From positions 28,631 to 92,630 of the forward strand of contig DATLOQ010000004.1 in assembly GCA_035536235.1 (NCBI GenBank): DNA of 64,000 nt, written 5' to 3'. Below, one piece after another: positions 11,301 through 19,191 of the stretch (positions are counted from its first letter, which is position 1; each line of letters begins with the position of its first letter). The notes beneath the pieces were generated by a model. It saw nothing but the letters and a program-made list of their open reading frames with translations, had not been told where the DNA came from and did no database searches. This stretch comes from DATLNF01 sp035536235 (GTDB lineage Bacteria; Actinomycetota; Actinomycetes; BP-191). The position numbers and the translations under genes are program-made.

Positions 11301-11616
11301 GCCGTTCGAGCTCGTCCTCGGCGGGCGGCTGGTCCGCGGCCGCATCGACGCGGTCTATCGCACCGACGCCGGCTTCGACGTCATCGACTACAAGACCGGC
11401 GCCGTGCCGGCCGACTTCTCCGCAGCCGCCTTGCAGCTCTCCGTCTACCGCCTGGCGTGGGCTGGTCTGGCCGGTGTCGATCCCGCCACCGTGACGGCGG
11501 GCTTCTTGTACGTGCGGCTGGGTGAGCTCCGTCGTCCTGACGAGCTGCTCAGCGCCGAGCAGCTCGGCGCACTGCTCGGCAGCGTCCCCCCGGCCGGTCA
11601 GGTGTCGCTGTTCTGA
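8350..11616 (+). CDS. adnB: AdnB subunit of the AdnAB motor-nuclease (1088 aa)
   Basis: Second motor-nuclease subunit. Walker A GAGSGKT at 43-49, Walker B VVLDEYQDTG near 271, TVHKAKGLEWD and YVAITRARHR motor motifs, and the RecB-type nuclease motif VIDYKTG near 1012. The C-terminal cysteines of the partner are absent, so only AdnA should carry the Fe-S cluster. Residues 820-870 form an Ala/Arg/Gly-rich linker between motor and nuclease halves. Two starts are possible, ATG 8350 and ATG 8356; the latter forms an ATGA overlap with the adnA stop. Its stop lies 21 bases from that of the convergent TolB-like gene. Confidence 0.92.
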   Translation: MGMTPVAPEASGHYLRALLGVPLTDEQVAVATHPLAPQLVVAGAGSGKTAVMAARVVHLVAHHGIEPSRILGLTFTNKAANELSERVRRSLRAVSTAGSTAGSTVDDDLPTVSTYHAYAGTVVRDHALRIGREPALQLLTEATQWQLAVRAVRRAKGPFDHLTWTPSTVAQRVLSLDSELAEHFVPVAQVREYDARLIADVAAAVKPVAAVTECAQAAREREELLTLVEAYRALKVELDLVDFGDQVALAAEIAAAAEVAAIERERFAVVVLDEYQDTGVAQRLMLQRLFGQDHPVTAVGDPNQAIYGWRGASVGNLLNFFDHFSAGGGAQALMTSFRCGGRILDLANAAAAPLRASAQARGRSWLDVRPLSSTPDRTTAGEVVVAAHADAMAEARWVTEQVQLAHGAGTPWGEIALLCRRRSDFALLHRTMVDADVPAEVVGLGGLLQMPEVADVVAILRVLADPVANPSVVRLLTGPRWRIGPRDLAALGHRAHRLTLVEAHDDDAVEQAAERPSSNPLVRATQSVDPVDVVSLMDAVESPGPPVLYSPEARERLEGFRDEIRGLRHLVSQPIVEVVATVLRRTGLAVEIESDSAALAAARAANLATFLDHAAHFTGLDGESDLRSFLSYLDAAADEEDGLDVGGVSSADTVKLMTVHKAKGLEWDVVVLPGMSVGVFPSAKGRSRWTKAAHVLPYSLRGDAADLPGDPALTSAGLKAFAGDCRTDDTDEERRLLYVAITRARHRLVASGSWWSGTRATPQGPSDFLSELHAHRYAQADVWLTEEDAPPENPLLASAREDVAWPRPYDVEVVARRRAAAAAVTAARGVSAHDPEQPRVPEGREDAQNHGRAAGGGAGPAAAERWTEESAMLLAELRSQRALDRVVPLPRRLTASQVVALGHDPSELARMLARPMPAAPVRQARRGTRFHAWVEALFGDRALLEPDDLPGAGDEDLVDDELAALQGQFLASEWGSRRPHAVEAPFELVLGGRLVRGRIDAVYRTDAGFDVIDYKTGAVPADFSAAALQLSVYRLAWAGLAGVDPATVTAGFLYVRLGELRRPDELLSAEQLGALLGSVPPAGQVSLF

Positions 11617-11637
11617 CAGAAGCTGAGCCTCGCTGTC

Positions 11638-12546
11638 CTAGCGACTGCTGGTGAAGATGTCACCGGACCGGCCGAAGTACAGCCGTGTCCCGTGCCAGGA
11701 CAGCGACGGACGAGTCTCGGGGCCTGGGCTGTTGACCGCCGGGCCGAGGTTCACCGGTGCCGACCAGGTGTCGAAGACCGAGCTGCGGGTGGACGACCAG
11801 ATGTCGAAGGCGCCCCGTCCGCCCGATCGAGTCGAGGCGAACACGACCTCCAGCCCGTCCTTTCGCACGTTGGGCATCACGTCGTCGGTGGAGGAGTTGA
11901 GTGCTGCCACGGGCTCACCGGGCCCGAAGCTGCCGTCAGCGAGTCGGCGGCTCACGTAGATGTCCTGGGTGGAGGCGCCGAGCGGTCCCCCGGTCGAGTA
12001 GAAGAGCTGCGTGCCGGCGTCGGTATCGACAAGGGACGGCCCGAACTCCGTGCCGGGTCCGTTAGGACCGCCGTTCGACTGGCACCCGAGGTTGCGTGGC
12101 GCCGCCCAATCGCCGGTGGCCGGGCTCCGCCGCGTGAGGTAGATGTCACCGCCACCGCAGGCAGCCGTGCCGTACGCGTCGGTGCCGCTCCGGTTGGACA
12201 CGAACAGCAGTCCGTGGCCGCGTAGCGGCGTAGGACAGAAGTCGTTGGCGTCGGTGTTGACCGGCGCGGGCAACATCTGGGGAGCAGCGAACTGCCCGTC
12301 GTCACCGCGAGCCGCCACCCAGATGTCTTGATCCCCGCCGGGGCCGCGCGTCGACATGAGATAGAGGCTCTGCCCATCGGGTGACTCGATCGGGCACCCG
12401 TCAGCCGCCGAGCTGTTCACACCTGTCACCGCGGTGGCCACCGTCCAGTCGCCGTACTGCTTGGCGTCCGCCCCGGTCGTCGCGCCGATCGACGCCAGTA
12501 CGCCGATCGCCACACAGCTGACAGCTCGCCGCATGCCTCGTCGCAT
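11638..12546 (-). CDS. Secreted TolB/PD40 beta-propeller protein (302 aa)
   Basis: An exported protein with WD40-like (PD40) blades, not an enzyme by any motif I can see. Start ATG 12546 is chosen because a strong GGGGGG ribosome binding site precedes it; upstream codons to 12600 look non-coding. Residues 1-28 are a Sec signal peptide (MRRGMRRAVSCVAIGVLASI, cleavage after ADA). Propeller strands repeat as SPDGQSLYLMS, DIWVAAR, HGLLFVSNRSG, DIYLTRR, DIYVSRR, LEVVFASTRSG, FDIWSSTR and RLYFGRSG. Several conserved Cys could form disulfides. It lies downstream of a sigma/anti-sigma pair on the same strand and may belong to its regulon. Confidence 0.75.
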   Translation of the reverse strand: MRRGMRRAVSCVAIGVLASIGATTGADAKQYGDWTVATAVTGVNSSAADGCPIESPDGQSLYLMSTRGPGGDQDIWVAARGDDGQFAAPQMLPAPVNTDANDFCPTPLRGHGLLFVSNRSGTDAYGTAACGGGDIYLTRRSPATGDWAAPRNLGCQSNGGPNGPGTEFGPSLVDTDAGTQLFYSTGGPLGASTQDIYVSRRLADGSFGPGEPVAALNSSTDDVMPNVRKDGLEVVFASTRSGGRGAFDIWSSTRSSVFDTWSAPVNLGPAVNSPGPETRPSLSWHGTRLYFGRSGDIFTSSR

Positions 12547-12624
12547 GACAGCCCCCCAAGTCTCGTCGTCGTGAGCCCGCTCATGCGGGCTACCGAACAT
12601 CGACGGCGTCGATGTCCTCTTGCC

Positions 12625-13623
12625 TCAGCTGCCCGTGTTGGGAGCCAGGATCCACACAGCGGGTGTCCATGCGCCGCCGCAGGTGTTCTGCTTCACCGTG
12701 CCGCGAAATGCTCGGGTGCCAGGCTTGTTCCACTCCACAGTGCCCAGGACGTACCGGTCACCCACGCTGCACCGGTTAGAACGAGCTGAGCTGGTCAGCG
12801 TGAGGTCCGCGCCGCTCACTGACCACTGGCCGGTGTCGATCGGGTCAGCCGATTCATCCGCGATGAAGTAGGTGCCGTCGCGATCCATCTCGAGCACATG
12901 CCCGCCGCCTTCGGCCAGCCAGAGGCCGAGAAGGGTGGTCTTGTCAGACAGCGGCTGCCAGCCTGTGTCCTTCGAGAAAACCAGCTCCGCCATGCCCCTG
13001 GAGGTCGGCAGCAGCCTGTTGAGGCCGCCTCGTTGGGACGGGAGCGGCGAGCATGCGCCGGGGATCGTGTCGGATTGGATGAACTGCAGCTCACCTGGTT
13101 CCGACAGCGAGACGCGCATCGCAGTCTCCGTGCCGACGCATCCGGTCTGCTTGTCGCCAGTAGTCGTCACGGTGATCAGGTCACCGTCTATCGCGTAGGT
13201 GCCGGTCGTAACAGGATCAGAGAACAGCGTTCCATGTTCGTCGAACCGCACGTCGCCCTTCGCGTCGAACTTCACCGTGGTCTCGCCGTTGTCCAGGCGC
13301 CAGATTCCGCTGATGAGCGCAATGGTCGGGGCGCTGCCGCTAGGTGGAGCCGCGACGGCGTTGCTAGGGCTCGCTCCCGGGCCGGCGAGCCGCGTCGTGT
13401 CGGGATCATCGCCCAGTGCCAGGGAGGCGGTGATGCCCACCGCACCGAGAACCACGGCCGCCGCGGCCGCCGCCGCAACGGCGCGACGGCGATCGCGACG
13501 GCTCGCGCTGTCGATGCGCTGATGGAGCTCGGTACGCGCCTCGTACAGGTGTGATTCGGTCACGACTACCCCTCCCCTTACTGCCGCGACGTCCCGTGCG
13601 AGCCGCTCTTCGATGCTGCTCAT
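12625..13623 (-). CDS. Membrane-anchored putative anti-sigma factor (332 aa)
   Basis: Begins MSSIEERLARDVAA at ATG 13623, forming an ATGA overlap with the stop of the sigma factor at 13620, the usual layout of a sigma/anti-sigma pair. A short charged cytoplasmic domain (1-45) is followed by one transmembrane segment at about 50-68 (AVAAAAAAAVVLGAVGITAS). The outer part, about 260 residues, has two similar blocks (SGIWRLDNGETTVKFDAKG and LGLWLAEGGGHVLEMDRDG), each with strand pairs and Cys residues, which looks like a duplicated beta-rich sensor domain. No HCC zinc motif is present. Function as anti-sigma is inferred from context and topology. Confidence 0.7.
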   Translation of the reverse strand: MSSIEERLARDVAAVRGGVVVTESHLYEARTELHQRIDSASRRDRRRAVAAAAAAAVVLGAVGITASLALGDDPDTTRLAGPGASPSNAVAAPPSGSAPTIALISGIWRLDNGETTVKFDAKGDVRFDEHGTLFSDPVTTGTYAIDGDLITVTTTGDKQTGCVGTETAMRVSLSEPGELQFIQSDTIPGACSPLPSQRGGLNRLLPTSRGMAELVFSKDTGWQPLSDKTTLLGLWLAEGGGHVLEMDRDGTYFIADESADPIDTGQWSVSGADLTLTSSARSNRCSVGDRYVLGTVEWNKPGTRAFRGTVKQNTCGGAWTPAVWILAPNTGS

Positions 13624-14162
13624 CGGGCCACCTCGATCCGCTGTTGTAGGGCCCGCAACCCGCGAGAGGTGTGGGCCTTGACTGACCCCGTGCTGATCTG
13701 CAGCTGATCCGCTGTTTCCGCGACCGACAGCTCGAGGACGAACCGGCACGCGAGGACCTCGCGCTGGCGTCGGGCTAGCGTCCGCATGGCCGCCACGAGT
13801 GATCCGACCTGGTCGCGGCCGACCGTCGTGTCCTCGGCGCTCTCGTGGTGCTCGCGAACCAACATGAGCGGTCGGACGGCTCGTTGAGTGGCCTGTCGCC
13901 GCACCCAAGACCGGCTGCGGTTGAGCACAGCACTGCGCAGGTAGGCCTCCGCCGCGGCTGGGTCGCGCAGCGACCGCCAGTTTCGATGGAGAGCAACGAA
14001 GGCCTCTTGGACCGCGTCCTCTGCAGCCTCGCGGTTACCCAGTACGACGACAGCGAGCTGAAGGAGCGGGGTGTAGTGCCGGCGGAAGAGCGTTTCGAGG
14101 AGCTCGGGGCGTGTGGGCGATGTCGCGGCACCGCGTCTGTCGACGACCCGTCGTTCCTGCAT
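13620..14162 (-). CDS. ECF sigma factor, SigE-family (180 aa)
   Basis: Directs RNA polymerase to a small stress regulon. Region 2 spans about residues 20-85 (LFRRHYTPLLQLAVVVLGNR, then AAEDAVQEAFVALHRNW); region 4 is LARRQREVLACRFVLELSVA with the helix-turn-helix AETADQLQISTGSVKAHTSR. The frame is open to 14381, but ATG 14162 is preferred: GGAGGAG lies 9 bases upstream and the resulting 180 aa is the family size. It is coupled to the membrane partner by an ATGA overlap. The third of three ECF genes on the minus strand when reading from 48 kb down. Confidence 0.85.
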   Translation of the reverse strand: MQERRVVDRRGAATSPTRPELLETLFRRHYTPLLQLAVVVLGNREAAEDAVQEAFVALHRNWRSLRDPAAAEAYLRSAVLNRSRSWVRRQATQRAVRPLMLVREHHESAEDTTVGRDQVGSLVAAMRTLARRQREVLACRFVLELSVAETADQLQISTGSVKAHTSRGLRALQQRIEVAR

Positions 14163-14331
14163 CGACAGGATCTCCTCCGCCGCGGCGTGCGTCATGCCCA
14201 AGAGTCGCGCGACCCCCCGCTCAGGTTGACACGGCCCCGCCGCGATTTTCCGGACGTCTCCGCCCGTCCTCCGTCGGCGTGCTAGCGCGGCTCGAGCGCG
14301 CCGGTGACGTGCCCTGCCTCCGAGAGTGACA

Positions 14332-15111
14332 TCACGGCTCGTCGATGTCGACGGCGAGCGCGCAGTGGTCGGACATCGCAAGCGCGAGTGACTGCACGCC
14401 GGTTACCGGCGGCAGGTCGCCGTCGGCGAGGATCCAGTCGAACTGCACGGACGGGTTGTGCGTCGGATAGGTCTTCGCGTCAGCCAGCGACCGCCACCCT
14501 GAGACGAGCTTCGGGAACCCGCCGAACATGTTGAGATCTCCCGCGAGGATGTACGGCGGAGGCAGCAGCCGGCGCATCTCCCGGACGACGGTGCGCAGCT
14601 GCCGGGCGTTGACGACGGGCACGAAGGACAGGTGGGTGGTGGCGATCGTCATCTGACCTAGCGGCGACTCGACCACCGCGCACAGCGCCACTCGCGGCTC
14701 GTCCTGCATCCAGATGACCCTCTTGGTACCCGGAATCATGATCGGCGACTTGAGCTTGGCGGCCGGGAGCCGGATCACCTCCCAGCGCGTCACCGGCCAC
14801 CGGGAGACCAGGCCGACGCCGTAGCCCGCCTCGCCGGTGCCGAGCAGGTAGTCGCCCTCTACGGCTGCGCGCCAGGTGAAGCCGGGCGTGCCGATGAGCG
14901 CCGGCTCGAAGCGCCAGTGCTCGGCGCCGTTCGCCTCGGCGATCTCCTTGGTCAGGTCGAATCCGTCGGAGCGGGTCTGGTCGCGGTCGACCTCCTGCAG
15001 GCCGAGCACGTCGGCGTCGATGCTGGCGCAGGCCGAGCGCAGGCGCTCGAGGTCGACGAGACCGTCGGATAGCGAGCGGCCGTGGAGAAGGTTGAACGTC
15101 GCGATGCGCAC
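14332..15111 (-). CDS. Endonuclease/exonuclease/phosphatase family protein (259 aa)
   Basis: A metal-dependent hydrolase of the EEP fold (DNase I/exonuclease III/inositol phosphatase class). Motifs in order: MRIATFNLLHG at the N-terminus, the metal ligand LQEVDRDQ near 40, TTHLSF, GDLNMFGG, FDWIL and the terminal SDHCALAV with the catalytic Asp-His. All catalytic residues are present. No signal peptide, so it should be cytoplasmic. The substrate (nucleic acid, phosphoester or sphingomyelin-like lipid) cannot be told from sequence. It follows the lipoprotein gene by 35 bases on the same strand and may be co-transcribed. Confidence 0.85.
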   Translation of the reverse strand: MRIATFNLLHGRSLSDGLVDLERLRSACASIDADVLGLQEVDRDQTRSDGFDLTKEIAEANGAEHWRFEPALIGTPGFTWRAAVEGDYLLGTGEAGYGVGLVSRWPVTRWEVIRLPAAKLKSPIMIPGTKRVIWMQDEPRVALCAVVESPLGQMTIATTHLSFVPVVNARQLRTVVREMRRLLPPPYILAGDLNMFGGFPKLVSGWRSLADAKTYPTHNPSVQFDWILADGDLPPVTGVQSLALAMSDHCALAVDIDEP

Positions 15112-15146
15112 GACTGCTCAGGCTAGTACCCCGCCGCCCATGGTTC

Positions 15147-15917
15147 TCATCCGACGATGATGCGTACTTCGAAGAGCGTGCTCGGCGCGCCGCACGGCGG
15201 CTCCGCGTCCCGGCACTTCGGGTCGCCGCTCGAGCGGACCACCGTCGTACCCGAGGAGACCGGCTCGATCTCCCACTCGCTGAAGCCAGGGTCACGGACG
15301 AACTGCCGCTGGTTCAGACGGATGGATGCGCCTTCGAGCGTCGGCTGGCTCCAGTTGTAGAAGCTCCCGCCGAGCCGCAGGACAGCGTCCGACGTCGCGC
15401 GGCTGATCTCGAACGTCTTGCCGTTGTCTTCCTCGGTAATGAGCAGCGGCGCCTGCGCCTTCCTCGGCGACGGGGTCGGCGCGGTCGTTGAGGTGGCCCG
15501 GGGCGCGGGCGAGCGGCTGGGGTCTGGCGGCCTAGGGCTGGACGACTGGGCGCTGGCCGGGCTGGCGCTAGCGGGTGGCGGCGTTGGGGGTTGCCGCGCC
15601 GAGGCCGGTGATGAAGACGTCGTACGTGGCGCAGTGGTGGCAGCGGGTGCCGTGCCGTCGGTCGGTGAGACCGTGAAAGCGGCGGAGCCCGCCGGGGCCG
15701 GGCGGCTCGTCGGGAAGATGCTGGCCGCGATCTCCGGGTGGTCGCGGAAGAACTCCTGGCAGCGCCGGGCGTCCTCGCCGTCGGGGCCGGGATACTCCGT
15801 CCAGCCCGCTCGGCACTCCTCGGGCACCTGCGCGGCCAGCGACTGGGTGGAGTCTCCGTCGCCACAGCCGACGACGAGGGCGAGTCCGATCACTACCACG
15901 AGCAGGCCGTGCTTCAT
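15147..15917 (-). CDS. Putative lipoprotein with Pro/Ser linker (256 aa)
   Basis: Start ATG 15917; the reading frame upstream to 16334 overlaps other coding sequence and is ignored. MKHGLLVVVIGLALVVGCGD is a lipoprotein signal peptide with lipobox V-V-G-C, Cys18 being the lipidated residue. Residues 20-75 form a small domain with Cys residues; 75-160 are Pro/Ser/Thr/Ala-rich, a wall-spanning linker. The last 95 residues form a beta-rich domain (GKTFEISRATSDAVLRLGG, then NWSQP and a C-x8-C pair). This domain recalls the chagasin-like inhibitor fold, but the diagnostic loops are not clear and I do not claim it. Confidence 0.65.
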   Translation of the reverse strand: MKHGLLVVVIGLALVVGCGDGDSTQSLAAQVPEECRAGWTEYPGPDGEDARRCQEFFRDHPEIAASIFPTSRPAPAGSAAFTVSPTDGTAPAATTAPRTTSSSPASARQPPTPPPASASPASAQSSSPRPPDPSRSPAPRATSTTAPTPSPRKAQAPLLITEEDNGKTFEISRATSDAVLRLGGSFYNWSQPTLEGASIRLNQRQFVRDPGFSEWEIEPVSSGTTVVRSSGDPKCRDAEPPCGAPSTLFEVRIIVG

Positions 15918-16081
15918 GGAATCCACGCTAGTACGACGTATCCGGGGGCGCTGCGGATCCGTCGACCGCGCAAGCCGGGCAACTTCGGTGAGCTCGTCCG
16001 CAACGCCGAGCAACAACACACCATTGATCGCCGGCCTGGACGCCGCCGCGCCGCTGCCGGGGGGCAGGCGGCGGCGGACTG

Positions 16082-17641
16082 TCAGGCCGAGTGCGGCTGA
16101 AGGGAGCCGAGGATCGCCAGCTGGTCCTCGCGAGTGGCATCTCCGGACACGGTGACCACGAGCGAGCTCCCCAGCGCCCAGACGTGCGGGGTGGTGCGGG
16201 GGCCGATGAGCAGCTGCGCCGGAGATCCGGCGAGCGCGCCAGTGGAGACGGTGAGCTCCTCGGGGTCGTCGAAGAAGCCTTCGCCGCTGGCTAGGGGGTC
16301 CGACCAGGAGCTGTCGCCGAGGCACTCCGTGCACTGCCCGGGTGCGCTGCCCGGCTCGCGCCCGTCCACGATCGGGCCGCGCAGCCGGGTCGTCACCAAG
16401 ATCCGGTCGAGTCCCCGGTGGTAGGCCAGCGACACTGCTTCCCGAGTGCGCGGGTTGAGCCCCTCGTTGCCCGTGCCCCCGGCCTTGTCGACCACGGAGA
16501 TCTGGCGCAGCTCGAAGCCCTCCGGCAGCGCATCGCCGGACGGCACGAGCGGTGCGTAGCCGACCCGAGCTGGCACGCGGTCGAGGGAGTCGAGCCGCTT
16601 CCAGCCGGCGTCGAAGCGGCTGAGCTCTACGCCCGGCGGGAACTCGATCGTGAACTCTGACCGGGGGATCTCACCGCTGTTGGCGACGAGGTCGGTGAGC
16701 CGGAGCTCCCGGAAGAACTCGCCCGAAATGGTCTCGACCACCTGCACCGGATAGCCGGTCTCCTGGTCGACGGTGATCGCCAGGTGGTCTCCGCCGCCGC
16801 CGATCTTGTTGGGCTCGACGTCAGTGTCGAGCTGCCAGGCCTCCCGTCCGTCATACGTCGTCGCGGTGACGGTCAGCTCGGTGTCTGGCCGCCCCGAGTT
16901 TGGGGCGAGTAGTGCCCGGACGGTCGAGCCCAGCTCACGCTGCAGCACCCAGGTGGCCGGGCCCTCGTCGGGCGGACCAGGCGAGATGCCGCGGCGCTCC
17001 CCGCCGAAGTCGGGACCCGTGGGGTCGATGAAGTAGCTGCGCTCGACGCCGGTGCTGGCGTCGTACGCCAGCTCCTCCCGGCGGGTGATCCCGCTCTGCC
17101 GGAAGTCACCGTCGTCGGTGACCGCAAAGCGCGATCGCACCTCACCGTCGACGTCGCGGAAGACGAGAGTGCCGCGCAGGTTCTCCACCGAAGACAGAGC
17201 GGCCTGCACCTTCTGGGCGACCTCGACCGCCGTGGCGGGGAGCGCGACAACCGGGGGTGAGCCGCCAGGACCGGGCGAGAGCGAAGAAGGTCCGTCCAAG
17301 TTGACGCCGACGGCGACGCCGATCACCCCCGCTGCGGCCGCGAGGACGGCGATGCGCAGCGACTGCCGCCGCCACTGCCGGCGTCGCAGCGGTACGACTG
17401 CGCCGCCGACGGCAGGCGGGGCGAACGACTCGGCCGCCGGCACCTCGGGAGCGCGGGAGGGAAAGGCGGCCCCGGCAGCTGCCTCCAGGCTCGACTCAGC
17501 CTCGAGCTTGGTCTGGAGCGAGTCGAAGAACCCGGGTGCGTGCTCCGGCGCGGGCAGGTCGCGCAACGCGGCGCCCAGCGCGTGGTCGCGGGTGGGCAGG
17601 GCGTCGAAGGTCGAGGTGTCGAAGGTCGGGTCGTCGGTCAT
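16082..17641 (-). CDS. Membrane anti-sigma-like protein with RseB/LolA-like outer domain (519 aa)
   Basis: Overlaps the sigma factor stop by ATGA (ATG 17641), indicating a coupled sigma/anti-sigma pair. Residues 1-90 are cytoplasmic, with FFDSLQTKLEAES as a likely sigma-binding helix. A single transmembrane segment lies at about 94-114 (SLRIAVLAAAAGVIGVAVGV). The outer domain of about 400 residues holds strands resembling MucB/RseB or LolA lipid-binding folds (VQAALSSVENLRGTLVFRDV, ITVDQETGYPVQVV, FTIEFPPGVE), common in actinobacterial sigma partners. No zinc HxxxCxxC motif. It probably senses an envelope signal; the signal is unknown. Confidence 0.75.
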   Translation of the reverse strand: MTDDPTFDTSTFDALPTRDHALGAALRDLPAPEHAPGFFDSLQTKLEAESSLEAAAGAAFPSRAPEVPAAESFAPPAVGGAVVPLRRRQWRRQSLRIAVLAAAAGVIGVAVGVNLDGPSSLSPGPGGSPPVVALPATAVEVAQKVQAALSSVENLRGTLVFRDVDGEVRSRFAVTDDGDFRQSGITRREELAYDASTGVERSYFIDPTGPDFGGERRGISPGPPDEGPATWVLQRELGSTVRALLAPNSGRPDTELTVTATTYDGREAWQLDTDVEPNKIGGGGDHLAITVDQETGYPVQVVETISGEFFRELRLTDLVANSGEIPRSEFTIEFPPGVELSRFDAGWKRLDSLDRVPARVGYAPLVPSGDALPEGFELRQISVVDKAGGTGNEGLNPRTREAVSLAYHRGLDRILVTTRLRGPIVDGREPGSAPGQCTECLGDSSWSDPLASGEGFFDDPEELTVSTGALAGSPAQLLIGPRTTPHVWALGSSLVVTVSGDATREDQLAILGSLQPHSA

Positions 17642-18228
17642 CGGAGGTCTCCAGTGGTGAGGGCGGCGCGGAGGGCGGCACGGCCGCGGCTGACCCGGGA
17701 GCCGACGGTGCCGGGAGCGACTCCGAGGACGTCGGCGGCGGCCGCGTAGTCCATGCCCTCCGCGTCGACGAGAAGCACAGCGATGCGCTGGTCGGCCGGC
17801 AGCGCGGCGAGCGCGGCAGCCAGATCGGTGCGGGAAGCGGCGACGTCGGCCGGGTCCGGCGCGGAAGAGGCAGCCTCAGCCGCGACCTCGAGCGGGTCCG
17901 CTGGGCGTCGAGCGCGAGCTCGCACCATGTCGAGGCAGACGTTGTAGGTGATGCGGTAGAGCCAGGTGCCGACGGCCGAGTCGCCGCGGAAGGCCTCCCG
18001 CGAGCGGAAGGCCTTGAGGTAGGCCTCCTGCAGAGCGTCGTCCATCAGGTGCACGTCGCCGAGCAGGCGCCAGGCGAGCGCGCGCAGCATCGGGTCGTGC
18101 TCGCGCACCATCTGCAGGAATTCGGTCGCGCCGCCGGGCGGAGCCTCGGTCGGCGGCGGTGCCACAGCACGGGTGGTCATCATGGCGGGTTCGACGGCGG
18201 CCAAGGCCGGATCCTTCCTCTCGGTCAT
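17638..18228 (-). CDS. ECF sigma factor (196 aa)
   Basis: Region 2 is FLQMVREHDPMLRALAWRLL to FRGDSAVGTWLYRITYNVCL, and region 4 contains LAALPADQRIAVLLVDAEGM with the DNA-reading helix DVLGVAPGTVGSRVSRGR. ATG 18228 is chosen because GAAGGA lies 9 bases upstream; the open frame continues through the phosphotransferase gene but is not coding there. It is coupled at its 3' end to the membrane partner, and its start is 31 bases downstream of the phosphotransferase-like gene, so the three may form one operon. Confidence 0.87.
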   Translation of the reverse strand: MTERKDPALAAVEPAMMTTRAVAPPPTEAPPGGATEFLQMVREHDPMLRALAWRLLGDVHLMDDALQEAYLKAFRSREAFRGDSAVGTWLYRITYNVCLDMVRARARRPADPLEVAAEAASSAPDPADVAASRTDLAAALAALPADQRIAVLLVDAEGMDYAAAADVLGVAPGTVGSRVSRGRAALRAALTTGDLR

Positions 18229-18259
18229 CCGTGGCGGTCCTTCGTCTCCACCCGCGTGC

Positions 18260-19144
18260 TCATCCGGACACTGTCTCTCGAAACAGCGCCGCGGCCTCGC
18301 GGACACCCCGGTCGACGAAGCGCCGCTCGCCGGTGTCCAGCCCGTGCAGCACCTCCTCCAGCGGAAAACGCCGCCGGTAGGCGCGGGCGCGGATCCAGAA
18401 GTCGTCGTCGTCGTCGGCGTACGGCGGCAGCAGCTCGGCGACCACGGGCTCGGGCAGGTCCTCGATGAGCTGTGCTGCCTCCAGCGCCGGGTCGCCAACC
18501 TGGGCGTCGCTCCAGTCGATGACCCCGTGGAGAAGGCCGCGCGCGTCGTCGGCAAGCAGGTGACCGCGGTGGAAGTCACCGTGCAGCAGGGTGGGCGCGA
18601 AGTCCGCCGGCAGGGGCCGGCCGAGAAGGGCGCTCGCGCACGCAGCCGTGTCCCCGTCGAGCAGGGGGAGGACTTCGGCGCGAATCCGCACGGAGACTGC
18701 CTCCCGGGCTCGCCACCACGATCCCACGTCGGCGACGGGTACGCCGATGTCACGAGCCTCGCGCACCGACACGTCGGCGAGAGCGGCCAGCACTCCAGCG
18801 ATCTGCGATCGAGCCAGCCCGCCTCGCGTCGAGCCGAACAGCTCAGCCGTCACCGGCTCGCCGGCGATGCGCCGGTAGCCCGCCCACCGGGTGCGCCCGT
18901 CGCTGAGCACGCCCTGCACCTCGATCCTGGGTACGGCGACGGCCAGGCGTGGTCGCAGCGCCGGCAGCAGGACGACCTCCATGGAGAGCTTGGTAGCGAC
19001 CTGGGCCCGGCGCGGGAACCGGAAGACCCACTCGTCGCTGATCAACACGTCGAAGTCCCAGCCCGGCGAGCTCAGCTGCGCACTCGAGAGGTCGAGATCC
19101 GGTCGTCGCTGGTGGACGAGGGAGGCGGCCGTAGCCAGGTCCAT
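18260..19144 (-). CDS. Aminoglycoside-phosphotransferase-fold kinase (294 aa)
   Basis: A small-molecule kinase of the APH/choline-kinase fold. The catalytic loop HGDFHRGHLL (Asp is the base) and the metal motif VIDWSDAQVGDP are intact; the ATP-lobe Lys is in the segment FRFPRRAQVATKLSMEV. The usual Asn of HGDxxxxN is a His, a variant seen in some relatives. Start ATG 19144 gives MDLATAASLVHQRRP. It resembles proteins annotated as macrolide or aminoglycoside phosphotransferases, but resistance cannot be inferred from sequence. Divergent from the M20 peptidase, upstream of the ECF sigma gene. Confidence 0.75.
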   Translation of the reverse strand: MDLATAASLVHQRRPDLDLSSAQLSSPGWDFDVLISDEWVFRFPRRAQVATKLSMEVVLLPALRPRLAVAVPRIEVQGVLSDGRTRWAGYRRIAGEPVTAELFGSTRGGLARSQIAGVLAALADVSVREARDIGVPVADVGSWWRAREAVSVRIRAEVLPLLDGDTAACASALLGRPLPADFAPTLLHGDFHRGHLLADDARGLLHGVIDWSDAQVGDPALEAAQLIEDLPEPVVAELLPPYADDDDDFWIRARAYRRRFPLEEVLHGLDTGERRFVDRGVREAAALFRETVSG

Positions 19145-19178
19145 GGGTCGAGCGTAGGGCTGGCGCGGCCGGGTTTCG

Positions 19179-19184
19179 TAAGGT
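19179..19184 (+). promoter_or_regulatory. -10 box or weak ribosome binding site of the M20 peptidase
   Basis: TAAGGT lies 7 bases before ATG 19192. It fits a leaderless -10 element and also overlaps AAGGTG, a weak Shine-Dalgarno. Either reading selects ATG 19192 over the in-frame GTG at 19183. Confidence 0.35.
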
Positions 19185-19191
19185 GACGCGC

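Noticed and set aside
15918..16334. N-terminal extension of the lipoprotein frame
   Set aside because: It overlaps the coding sequence of the anti-sigma-like gene and would bury the lipoprotein signal peptide.
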